A stretch of DNA of 13,931 nt from Chlamydiota bacterium (GTDB taxonomy: Bacteria > Auribacterota > UBA3054 > B51-G9): positions 1-13,931 of the forward strand of contig JAUVKG010000027.1 of the NCBI GenBank assembly GCA_030596365.1, given 5' to 3'. The stretch's first letter is position 1; every line of letters begins with the position of its first letter. The position numbers were made by a program, and so were the translations under genes. Shown in pieces: positions 1 to 6,286 of the stretch. The notes beneath the pieces are model-generated. The model ran no database searches. It saw nothing but the letters and a program-made list of their open reading frames with translations, and had not been told where the DNA came from.

Positions 1-410
1 TGTTCCGCGACAAATTTTGCGTCAGCGGCAGCAATATGCAGCATACGTCCCGCGTTTGCAATTGCTGAATCGAAAGAAATTACATTTATTTTTCTTTTCA
101 TCGCTTTTTTACAAACAGGGATAAGCGCGTCAGGATCATTCGCGGATATTATTATTGCGTCAACCCGCTGGGCGGTTAAAGCTTTTATAACATCTGCCTG
201 CCCTTCCGCGGTAGAAGTTGCCGGCGCGTTAAAGATAAGTTTTATATCCCCGGTTTCTTTTGCTGCTTCGAGTCCTCCGTCTCTAACTGCTTCAAAAAAA
301 GCATTACCGAGTGATTTAGGAACTAAACCAATGCGATATGTTTTAGCGGAAAAAACATTGTTTGTGAAAAGAACTACTATTACGGGTATAATAATTTTAA
401 GAAAATTCAT
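1..410 (-). CDS. Sugar ABC transporter substrate-binding protein, second tandem copy (partial)
   Basis: This is the N-terminal part (about 136 residues) of a periplasmic sugar-binding protein; the gene runs off the left edge. It begins at the ATG at 408-410 with a signal peptide (MNFLK, a hydrophobic stretch, then VFSA before KTYRIG). The mature part follows the periplasmic-binding/LacI fold seen in rhamnose- and AI-2-binding proteins, with the segment from DAIIISANDPDAL to NVISFDS. It is nearly the same as the gene at 452-1447. By eye there are about 23 base differences over 433 aligned positions, with about ten mostly conservative residue changes (Val/Ile, Leu/Ile, Ser/Ala). It lies 41 bases after the stop of the upstream copy and keeps the same GTGAG ribosome-binding site, so the two are probably co-transcribed. 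The permease and ATPase would be expected beyond the left edge but are not visible. The ligand is inferred. Confidence 0.88.
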   Translation of the reverse strand, partial: MNFLKIIIPVIVVLFTNNVFSAKTYRIGLVPKSLGNAFFEAVRDGGLEAAKETGDIKLIFNAPATSTAEGQADVIKALTAQRVDAIIISANDPDALIPVCKKAMKRKINVISFDSAIANAGRMLHIAAADAKFVAE

Positions 411-433
411 TTTTAATCTCACTTTTTAGGTTA
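1..433 (-). repeat. Tandem gene duplication, unit B (matches 1038-1470)
   Basis: Bases 1-433 align without gaps to 1038-1470 (offset 1037), with about 23 mismatches counted by eye, roughly 95% identity. The match ends sharply just upstream of the shared ribosome-binding site, at 433 and 1470. The duplicated unit therefore carries the gene plus about 23 bases of leader, but no promoter. Confidence 0.9.
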
Positions 434-451
434 ATTAGAAATTAGCTCAAT

Positions 452-1447
452 TTAAAATATCTTCGCGTATTTATCTATATTGCTCTTGTCAAAAATAAAC
501 GGCTTGCCCATCGATGTATTGTTGTCTTTATCAACTGTGAACTTCCCCATTCGACCTGTGTCATAAACTACTCCCGGTTTTGGTTTTTTACCTGTAAGAA
601 TTTCATGAGTGATTTTGACTACCACGTATCCAAAATCAACAGGATTCCATAGATGAAATGATTTAACGGCGCCTTTATGAACGTATGGCGCCATTTCCGA
701 CGGCAAACCAAGTCCTGTAACATAAATTTTACCTACCTTTTTCTGGTCAACTACCGCTTTTGCCGATGCAGCGATACCGATTGTTGTAGGAGAAAGAATA
801 CCTTTTAAATTAGGATATTTATTCATTAGTGAAATCGCCTCACGATAGCTTTTATCAGGAAGCGCATCTCCATAAACTATATCAACAAGTTTCAGTTTTT
901 TATATTTCGGATTATTTTTGAGAAGCTTTTTCATCTCAGCAATCCATTCATTCTGATTACTCGATTGCGGCATTTCAGTCACAATCGCTATCTCACCACC
1001 TTTACTACCAATAGCATCTAAAATCAAATCAAGTTCCTGTTCCGCGATAAATTTTGTGTCAGCGGCAGCAATATGCAGCATACGTCCCGCATTTGCAACT
1101 GATGAATCGAAAGAAATTACATTTATTTTCCTCTTCATCGCTTTTTTACAAACAGGAACAAGTGCGTCAGGATCATTCGCGGAAACTACTATCGCGTCAA
1201 CCCGCTGGGCGGTTAACGCTTTTATAACATCTGCCTGACCTTCCGCGGTAGAAGTTGCCGGCGCGTTAAAGATAAGTTTTATATCCCCTGTTTCTTTTGC
1301 GGCTTCGAGTCCCCCGTCTCTAACTGCTTCAAAAAAAGCATTACCGAGTGATTTAGGAACTAAACCAATGCGATATGTTTTAGCGGAAAAAACATTGTTT
1401 GTTAAAAGAACTACAATTACGGGTAAAACAATTTTAAGAAAATTCAT
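452..1447 (-). CDS. Sugar ABC transporter substrate-binding protein (rhamnose/AI-2 type)
   Basis: A 331-residue periplasmic solute-binding protein that should deliver a sugar to an ABC importer. A signal peptide covers residues 1-22 (cleavage likely after VFSA). The first lobe begins KTYRIGLVPKSLGNAFFEAV. The segment DPDALVPVCKKAM to NVISFDSS, then TEMPQSSNQNEW and TGLGLPSEMAPYVHKGAV, match the RhaS/LsrB-like branch of periplasmic-binding proteins as I know it. Length is normal for the family. The ATG at 1447 is preferred because AAGTGAG lies just upstream; a GTG at 1459 is in frame but has no ribosome-binding site. A near-identical second copy follows in the same direction, so this is the first gene of a tandem pair. 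Rhamnose as substrate is a guess from motif resemblance; AI-2 or another deoxysugar is possible. No promoter was recognised upstream. Confidence 0.9.
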   Translation of the reverse strand: MNFLKIVLPVIVVLLTNNVFSAKTYRIGLVPKSLGNAFFEAVRDGGLEAAKETGDIKLIFNAPATSTAEGQADVIKALTAQRVDAIVVSANDPDALVPVCKKAMKRKINVISFDSSVANAGRMLHIAAADTKFIAEQELDLILDAIGSKGGEIAIVTEMPQSSNQNEWIAEMKKLLKNNPKYKKLKLVDIVYGDALPDKSYREAISLMNKYPNLKGILSPTTIGIAASAKAVVDQKKVGKIYVTGLGLPSEMAPYVHKGAVKSFHLWNPVDFGYVVVKITHEILTGKKPKPGVVYDTGRMGKFTVDKDNNTSMGKPFIFDKSNIDKYAKIF

Positions 1448-1470
1448 TTTTAATCTCACTTTTTAGGTTA

Positions 1471-1515
1471 CAAAAACTTCAAAGACCACAAGGACATCAA
1501 GGACCATAAAGACCT
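1471..1515 (-). repeat. Nine-base word array
   Basis: On the plus strand, degenerate 9-mers run in tandem: ACCACAAGG, ACATCAAGG, ACCATAAAG. They start at the edge of the duplicated binding-protein unit, upstream of its start. Words beginning ACCAC recur at 7706, 7769, 9200 and, on the minus strand, near 3486 and 8544. Confidence 0.7.
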
Positions 1516-1588
1516 CATTCCAACAATTAGGATGCTGATAAACCCAGCATACGCGGGACAAGAGCGCGGCTTACTCCTTCACTCCATC

Positions 1589-1668
1589 CTTCGCACCTTC
1601 GCACCTTCCCACTTTCGCACCTTCCCACTTTCGCACCTTCGCACCTTCCCACTTTCGCACCTTCCCAC
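1589..1668. repeat. Ten-unit octamer array with three unit variants
   Basis: Ten consecutive octamers on the plus strand use only three versions: a = CTTCGCAC, b = CTTCCCAC, c = TTTCGCAC, in the order a a b c b c a b c b. They differ at just two positions. The minus strand is purine-rich. The array lies about 40 bases after the murB stop. A plus-strand open frame crosses it (1532-1741) but encodes only repeats and is not called as a gene. Confidence 0.9.
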
Positions 1669-1725
1669 TACTCACCACTCACTACTCACCACTCCATCAC
1701 TCCATTACTCCATTACTCCACTCTT
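1669..1725. repeat. Heptamer/octamer array running into murB
   Basis: Heptamers TACTCAC and CACTCAC alternate from 1669 and grade into CACTCC/ATTACTCC units near 1690-1720. The murB stop codon (1705-1707) and the last few murB codons lie inside this tract. Confidence 0.8.
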
Positions 1726-2637
1726 AAATCCTACCAACTGACATTCCGGTTTGGGTACTATTCCATACTCTTTTCGCACTAACTCCTGCATCTTTATCGC
1801 AAGATTTATAATGTCGGATGATGTCGCTGTGCCTGTATTAACAATCATATTAGCGTGCATGTGTGAAACCATCGCGCCTCCGACAGACAGTTCGCCTTTT
1901 ATTCCCAATTTATCAAGATAATAAGCTATATGAATTTGCTTATTGTCATTAATTTCATCAGGAGAAAAATTCTGAAAAAAACTGCCGCAGGTGCGTTCTG
2001 TCGGATATTTATTTTCACGATGACGGATGATTTCAACACTTCTTCCCCGAGCGAAAGCTGTTTCTATATTGCCGACTTTTTTCAGTTTGAACACGGCGTC
2101 ATAAAGAATCCATTCGTTATTATGTAGTTTTGATCTATCATAGCCGAAATCAAACCAATCGCAGAAAACTTCATTTATTTCATGAGTTTTTTTATTAATA
2201 ACCCGCGCGCTGACAAGAAATTGTGAAAGCAGAAATTCAAAATAATGAATGTTAATAAATACCGCTCCGCCGATTGTTCCGGGTATTCCACTGAATTCTT
2301 CAAATCCAATCAAATTATTATCGAGAGAAAAATCAATAAAATCCTGTATTCCTGTTCCACCGCCTGCACGAACGAGAGTATTATTCTCATCAGCTGAGGA
2401 AATAATTTCACAGTTTGTATTTGCTGATTTGATTACCAGACCATTAAATCCGTCATCACTGATCAAAATATTTGCACCGCAACCGAGTAAAAAAACATTG
2501 CAGTTCTTTTTTTCATCAGCAAATTCGAGGGCGAGTTTATAATCCTCTATTGAATCAGGTTCGGCGTAATAGCGTGCCGCCCCCCCTGTTTCGAACCAGG
2601 TTTTATCATTTAGAGGTATATTTTCCAGAATTTTCAT
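1705..2637 (-). CDS. murB: UDP-N-acetylenolpyruvoylglucosamine reductase
   Basis: MurB is the cytoplasmic FAD enzyme that reduces UDP-GlcNAc-enolpyruvate to UDP-MurNAc in peptidoglycan synthesis. Numbering from a TTG at 2655: FETGGAARYY (21-30), the FAD-binding segment LGCGANILISDDGFNGLVIK (57-76), and FSGIPGTIGGAVF (121-133). Then come GSFFQN with the proton-donor Ser225, SVGGAMVSHMHANMIVNTG (257-275), and the C-terminal PEC with Glu304. The usual Tyr-Arg-x-Ser motif reads Tyr-Asp-Arg-Ser (172-175), so the arginine is shifted by one. The ATG at 2637 fits the family N-terminus (KILENIPL); the TTG at 2655 has the better ribosome-binding site (AGGGA) and is a real alternative. Either start overlaps the upstream antitoxin gene (32 or 50 bases). 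The last residues (about GVME) come from the repeat tract and look like a run-on extension. Confidence 0.95.
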   Translation of the reverse strand: MKILENIPLNDKTWFETGGAARYYAEPDSIEDYKLALEFADEKKNCNVFLLGCGANILISDDGFNGLVIKSANTNCEIISSADENNTLVRAGGGTGIQDFIDFSLDNNLIGFEEFSGIPGTIGGAVFINIHYFEFLLSQFLVSARVINKKTHEINEVFCDWFDFGYDRSKLHNNEWILYDAVFKLKKVGNIETAFARGRSVEIIRHRENKYPTERTCGSFFQNFSPDEINDNKQIHIAYYLDKLGIKGELSVGGAMVSHMHANMIVNTGTATSSDIINLAIKMQELVRKEYGIVPKPECQLVGFKSGVME

Positions 2638-2920
2638 ATAAGATATTTTTTTCAACTATTTTCCCTGAAATATATTTATGTAAAATGCTTGTAATAAATG
2701 ATTGATAAGGTAATCCTTCTTCAATAGCTTTGGCTTTGATGTTATTCAAATCCTTTGAAGAGATTCTTATGTTAATTCTCATATCTTTTTTTAGAGTATT
2801 ATGTGCAATTTTCTGTAGTTTTATCTTTTCTTCATTAATATTAGGCACAGAAACCCACTCATCATTCTCAAAAGAAGTTAAAATATCTTTTTCTTCCTGT
2901 GATAGCTTAATTTTTTCCAT
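2606..2920 (-). CDS. CopG/BrnA-like ribbon-helix-helix antitoxin
   Basis: A 104-residue protein that should neutralise the toxin encoded just before it and repress the shared promoter. The N-terminal half is acidic and probably contacts the toxin (EKDILTSFENDEWVSVP). The segment from about residue 45, DMRINIRISSKDLNNIKAKA followed by EEGLPYQSFITSILHKYISG, has the strand-helix-helix pattern of CopG/Arc DNA-binding proteins. I recall this sequence type as the usual partner of BrnT-like toxins. The ATG follows the toxin stop by one base, and its ribosome-binding site (GAGGGA) lies inside the end of the toxin gene, so translation is probably coupled. The 3' end overlaps the start of murB, with no room for a terminator. 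The family call is by motif and context. Confidence 0.85.
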   Translation of the reverse strand: MEKIKLSQEEKDILTSFENDEWVSVPNINEEKIKLQKIAHNTLKKDMRINIRISSKDLNNIKAKAIEEGLPYQSFITSILHKYISGKIVEKNILYENSGKYTSK

Positions 2921-2921
2921 T

Positions 2922-3194
2922 TTAATCCCTCAAATATTTTTTTGTAGCTTTACGACTTGGAATAATTGTTTTAAAAAAAATTTCCTCATTATTTTCTGCA
3001 AAAGGAACTAGATAAATGTAATCGTTAATATTTATAATTGCCATCTTTTGATTAAAATATTTATTTTTATTAGGATGTTTAATTATTTCCAGAATATTAT
3101 TTTGATCGAATTGTAAAGCTACCTCCTCGAAAGAAATATTCCTTTCAATTTTTAACAATTCATTTTTTCTGTTATTCCAGTTAATTATCTTCAT
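2922..3194 (-). CDS. BrnT-like toxin of a type II toxin-antitoxin pair
   Basis: A 90-residue protein beginning MKIINWNNRKNELLKIERNI, a pattern close to the BrnT N-terminus, where a Trp-rich strand leads to SFEEV. The C-terminal core IYLVPFAENNEEIFFKTIIP followed by SRKATKKYLRD is the hallmark of this toxin family (RelE-like fold, presumed ribonuclease). The order, toxin first and ribbon-helix-helix antitoxin second, is that of brnTA. An in-frame start at 3230 exists but lies in the -35 box and is rejected. With the ATG at 3194 and a consensus -10 ending at 3202, the transcript probably has no leader or only a base or two. Toxicity and RNase activity are inferred from family resemblance. Confidence 0.82.
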   Translation of the reverse strand: MKIINWNNRKNELLKIERNISFEEVALQFDQNNILEIIKHPNKNKYFNQKMAIININDYIYLVPFAENNEEIFFKTIIPSRKATKKYLRD

Positions 3195-3201
3195 TACAAT
3201 T

Positions 3202-3230
3202 ATTATATGACAATGTATGCCTATTGTCAA
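3202..3230 (-). promoter_or_regulatory. Consensus promoter of the toxin-antitoxin(-murB) operon
   Basis: On the minus strand, TTGACA (3225-3230) and TATAAT (3202-3207) are separated by exactly 17 bases, a perfect sigma-70 consensus. The expected start, 6-8 bases after the -10, falls at 3196-3194, on or next to the toxin ATG. Confidence 0.85.
3208..3229. promoter_or_regulatory. Palindromic operator between the -35 and -10
   Basis: A perfect inverted repeat with 7-base arms, TGACAAT (3208-3214) and ATTGTCA (3223-3229), has 8 bases between them. It overlaps most of the -35 and fills the spacer. This is the position expected for autoregulation by a ribbon-helix-helix antitoxin. The repeat is seen; the binding protein is inferred. 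Confidence 0.7.
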
Positions 3231-3489
3231 GCATATATTCGTGATAATTCGTGTCCAATATTTTTTTATTAATACAAAATAATTTAATTTCTTATGTTTT
3301 CTTATGTCCCTTATCCGCGAGCGCCTTTGGCCTCGGGAAAGTTGTGGTTCAATTTATTTATAATATAATATTTATTTTACAACACGAGTTTTCATTAACT
3401 AAAAATCCTTTTTATATCATTAGTGTCTATTTGTGTTCATTAGTGGTTAAAAAAGATTCATTCGTGACTAAAAAGATTCATTCGTGGTT
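3231..3489. repeat. Repeat-filled spacer between the apgM-family gene and the toxin promoter
   Basis: No convincing gene lies here. 3231-3256 has ten-base words (CACGAATTAT, CACGAATATA on the minus strand). 3265-3315 is a dispersed repeat that matches the reverse complement of about 7709-7759 with few mismatches. 3344-3360 repeats 17 bases found inverted at 7757-7773. 3418-3490 has ten-base words (ATTAGTGTCT, ATTTGTGTTC), then a 20-base tandem pair at 3451-3470 and 3471-3490 that ends at the stop codon of the next gene. Confidence 0.75.
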
Positions 3490-4689
3490 TTATTTGTTGA
3501 AAACTTTTTTTATAAATTCATCCTTTTCAAGAATTCCCATACCGCCGTTTTTACATGATTCTTCATCAAATACTTTTACATCATCAGCCTCTTTTTCCGG
3601 ATTGTAAATTAAAAACGGTACGGCTTCACGGGTATGGATTCGCAACTCACAAGGTGTAAAATGATCAGGTAAAATTGCTATCGTAATTTCATCATCTATT
3701 TCTGAAAATTTGGAGATTGCTCTTTCCAAAAGCCGTTTGTCAAAATATTCAATGGTTTTAATTTTTAAAGCTGCATCACCTTCGTGACCGGCTTCATCGC
3801 TTGCTTCAATATGACAAAAAACAAAGTCATGATTTTTCAGAGCTGAAATACATGCATCAGCTTTACCTTCGTAATTTGTGTCATAAAGCCCTGTTGCGCC
3901 TTCGACATTAATTACATCAAGTCCGGCATATTTCCCGAGACCTTTTATGAGATCAACGGCAGAAATCGCTGCACCTGTTTTTCCATAAAGTTCGGCATAA
4001 GTTTTCATCTTAGGTTTTTTACCTGCCGACCACGGCCAGATATAATTAGCTTTATCTTTTCCCTTTTCCGCGCGATTGATATTAACCGGATGATTTTCCA
4101 GCACCGCATTAGATTTTAAGATTAAATTATTTAAAAAATTGCTTGTATATTCATCACCGCTGATCATCAAGCTTTTTATTTCCTCATTTGGATAATCATG
4201 CGGTGGAACACATTTTATTTTTTTTGAAAACTTCTCGTCTTTGATAACAAGAAGATGGCGGTAACTTACTCCCGGATAGAATTTTGCTTTTTCCGAACCG
4301 ATTGTTTTATTCAACTCCTCAATTAAAATTGCTGCTTCTTCACTTGATATATGGCCTGCACTGTGATTTTTTATTCTCCCGTCTTCAACACACATTAAAT
4401 TGCAGCGTAGCGCAACTTCATCATCGTGAATCGATACTCCCATACTTGCAGCTTCAAGAACACCGCGACCCTCAAAACATTTTTCAGAATCATAACCAAG
4501 AACGGAAAGATTAGCTACCGCGCTTCCTGTCGGCATATTATCCGGGATAGTTTGAAATAAACCGCATCTTCCTTTTGCGGCAAGCGCATCAATGTTTGGT
4601 TTTTCAGCGACCATAAGAGGAGTCTTTCCACCAAAATTTTTGAGTGGATAATCCGCCGCGCCATCAATTAGGAAGACAATATATTTCAT
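3490..4689 (-). CDS. apgM: apgM-family phosphoglycerate mutase-like protein, probable homoserine kinase analogue
   Basis: A 399-residue member of the alkaline-phosphatase superfamily, close to archaeal-type cofactor-independent phosphoglycerate mutase. Visible parts: the metal-binding N-terminus KYIVFLIDGAADYP, the segment PTGSAVANLSVLGYD with the likely phospho-acceptor serine, GRGVLEAASMG, and NHSAGHISSEEA. Further metal ligands lie in FCHIEASDEAGHEGDAALK and AILPDHFTPCELRIHT. In several bacterial groups the version next to threonine synthase is the proposed substitute for ThrB homoserine kinase. Here thrC is directly upstream on the same strand and no thrB is in view. That context favours homoserine phosphorylation over glycolysis, but the sequence alone does not decide. 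The ATG at 4689 fits the family. An ATG at 4713 has an AAGGA ribosome-binding site ten bases upstream but adds eight residues made of heptamer repeat. Confidence 0.88.
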   Translation of the reverse strand: MKYIVFLIDGAADYPLKNFGGKTPLMVAEKPNIDALAAKGRCGLFQTIPDNMPTGSAVANLSVLGYDSEKCFEGRGVLEAASMGVSIHDDEVALRCNLMCVEDGRIKNHSAGHISSEEAAILIEELNKTIGSEKAKFYPGVSYRHLLVIKDEKFSKKIKCVPPHDYPNEEIKSLMISGDEYTSNFLNNLILKSNAVLENHPVNINRAEKGKDKANYIWPWSAGKKPKMKTYAELYGKTGAAISAVDLIKGLGKYAGLDVINVEGATGLYDTNYEGKADACISALKNHDFVFCHIEASDEAGHEGDAALKIKTIEYFDKRLLERAISKFSEIDDEITIAILPDHFTPCELRIHTREAVPFLIYNPEKEADDVKVFDEESCKNGGMGILEKDEFIKKVFNK

Positions 4690-4690
4690 A

Positions 4691-4718
4691 ATTTGACATT
4701 TGACATTTGACATTTGAC
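4691..4718. repeat. Four perfect heptamers at the apgM-family start
   Basis: Four exact copies of ATTTGAC in tandem on the plus strand (28 bases). On the minus strand each junction gives an ATG in a different frame (4713, 4706, 4699), just before the family start codon at 4689. Confidence 0.9.
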
Positions 4719-4753
4719 GTTAATCCTTTTAAGGCATCAATTCAACAATTCAC

Positions 4754-4774
4754 TAACGTCTAACGTCCAGCGTC
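4754..4774. repeat. Heptamer array at the thrC 3' end
   Basis: TAACGTC, TAACGTC, CAGCGTC in tandem on the plus strand. The thrC stop codon (4760-4762) is inside the array, and the last residues of ThrC (about LDAGR) are encoded by it. Confidence 0.75.
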
Positions 4775-6109
4775 AAGGGTTATTAAATATTTCTTAAACT
4801 CACTATAATCACACGCCAACTTTTCATAATGCTCTTCCTTTTCCATCGCTTCTTTCATGGACTCAGGTAAAGGAGGATCTATGTTTATAACTTCACGAAT
4901 AACTTCAGGAAATTTAGCCGGATCCGCTGTTTCAATACATACAACAGGCGTGCTGTCGGAAGTTTCTAACCGATAGTTCTCCATCGCTTTTAATCCTACC
5001 GCACCGTGCGGTTCAACGATCACGCCATATTTTTCATAAACTGATTTTATTTCCTGTTTTGTTTCTTCATCGGTAATCGAATAAGCCGCCATATCTTCAT
5101 GTATTTTCCCCATATCAGGCAGTTTATTTATATTACCTTTTTCGTCCATAATTCCGCCATACAGAGCTATAAGTCTGGATAGATTACTTGGATGGCCGAC
5201 ATTCATTGCGTTAGAAATACAATTTAATGACGGCTCTATTTTTTCATAAATTTGTGTTTTAAAAAACCTTGCTACTTCATCATTCTCATTTACCGCGACG
5301 ATAAATTTTTTAATTGGCGTTCCCATTTTTTTGGCAATAAGTCCGCCCATCAAATTCCCGAAATTTCCTGACGGAATACAAACATTAATTTCTTCACCAC
5401 ATTTTAAATACGCGTAGACATAATAAACAATCTGCGGCATTAATCTCGCAAAATTGATTGAATTAGCAGAACTTAAATTTAAACCGCTAAGGTCAGAATC
5501 TACAAACGCGTCTTTCACAAGCGCTTGACAATCATCAAATTTTCCGTCAATTGAAACAACAGTAATGTTATCTCCGAGGGTCGTCATTAATTTACGCTGC
5601 CGATCGGTAACTTCTTTTTCAGGAAAAAGAACTATGAGCTTTATGCTGTCACATCCGTGAAAAGCATTTGCTACCGCACTGCCTGTATCGCCCGATGTAG
5701 CGGTAAGAATAAGAAGTCTTCTGTTTTCTCGTTCGAGGAATAATTCCATCAAGCGTGCCATAGCTCTTGCTGCAAAGTCTTTAAATGCTGCTGTTGGTCC
5801 TCGATCAAGTCGCATAATAAAGATATTAGAATCGATTTTTTCTATTGGCACGGGGAAATTATAAGCCTCGTCACAGATTTGTTTTAATTCATCATCAGAA
5901 ACAAATCCATCGAGAAATTTTTTCAGTATCGTAAAAGCAATTTCAGGATAGTCGGCATTCTTAAGCCGATCGAATTCCGCCTCGGATAAAGTTGGAATAT
6001 GATCGGGCATATAGAGCCCTTTATCAGCAGCAAGGCCTTTGAGGATAGCGTCTTTAACATTAACGTTCGGCGCTTTTAAATTAGTGCTGTAAAAGTTTAT
6101 TTTTTTCAT
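4760..6109 (-). CDS. thrC: Threonine synthase
   Basis: A 449-residue PLP enzyme that converts O-phosphohomoserine to threonine in the cytoplasm. The N-terminal domain has the family opening (FYSTN, then GLAADKGLYMPDHIP, 25-39). The PLP-binding lysine is Lys110 in RLDRGPTAAFKDFAARAMAR. The phosphate/PLP-binding loop is LTATSGDTGSAVANAF (135-150), followed by VLFPEKEVTDRQRKLMTTLG and the PSGNFGNLMGG segment. Length is normal for the bacterial long form. It is first in a two-gene minus-strand unit with the apgM-family gene, which starts 47 or 71 bases later. That pairing would supply phosphohomoserine to this enzyme. The start at 6109 has an AT-only leader with no clear ribosome-binding site but a good promoter just upstream. 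The final residues LITLDAGR run into a heptamer repeat and are probably not conserved. Confidence 0.96.
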   Translation of the reverse strand: MKKINFYSTNLKAPNVNVKDAILKGLAADKGLYMPDHIPTLSEAEFDRLKNADYPEIAFTILKKFLDGFVSDDELKQICDEAYNFPVPIEKIDSNIFIMRLDRGPTAAFKDFAARAMARLMELFLERENRRLLILTATSGDTGSAVANAFHGCDSIKLIVLFPEKEVTDRQRKLMTTLGDNITVVSIDGKFDDCQALVKDAFVDSDLSGLNLSSANSINFARLMPQIVYYVYAYLKCGEEINVCIPSGNFGNLMGGLIAKKMGTPIKKFIVAVNENDEVARFFKTQIYEKIEPSLNCISNAMNVGHPSNLSRLIALYGGIMDEKGNINKLPDMGKIHEDMAAYSITDEETKQEIKSVYEKYGVIVEPHGAVGLKAMENYRLETSDSTPVVCIETADPAKFPEVIREVINIDPPLPESMKEAMEKEEHYEKLACDYSEFKKYLITLDAGR

Positions 6110-6137
6110 TTTTTAATTATTAATTATTTATTATTAT

Positions 6138-6166
6138 ATTGTATTGAAAACAATAGAGTTTTTCAA
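6138..6166 (-). promoter_or_regulatory. Promoter of thrC
   Basis: On the minus strand TTGAAA (6161-6166) and TACAAT (6138-6143) have a 17-base spacer, each one base from consensus. A start near 6131 would give a leader of about 20 bases, all A/T and without a Shine-Dalgarno sequence. The TATAAT-like bases at 6134-6139 are a competing -10 but lack a -35 at good spacing. Confidence 0.65.
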
Positions 6167-6256
6167 GGACAGCATGGAGCAATAAAACACTTTCAAACAT
6201 ACAAAAGATTCTTTCCAAGTAACCTCTACTTAAGGCTTATCCGAAAAGGGGCTGAC

Positions 6257-6286
6257 AAAAAAACTCCCCTCCTTACCAAGGAGGGG
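6257..6286 (-). terminator. Rho-independent terminator formed by the left MITE end
   Basis: On the minus strand a perfect 9-bp stem (CCCCTCCTT/AAGGAGGGG, 3-base loop, 6266-6286) is followed by AG and seven Ts (6263-6257). It would stop minus-strand transcripts leaving the element before they reach the thrC promoter. Confidence 0.6.

Noticed and set aside
1536..1560. Possible shared repeat with 9366-9392 (CCCAGCATACGC versus CCCAGCATTCGC)
   Set aside because: Only about a dozen bases match and the flanks differ; too short to claim as a repeat without a genome search.
1589..1725. Possible CRISPR array
   Set aside because: Units are 7-8 bases with no unique spacers of constant length and no cas genes nearby.
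1532..1741. Plus-strand open frame of 69 codons
   Set aside because: It consists almost wholly of octamer and heptamer repeats (HFRTFPLSH-like residues) and overlaps the murB end; repeat periodicity explains it.
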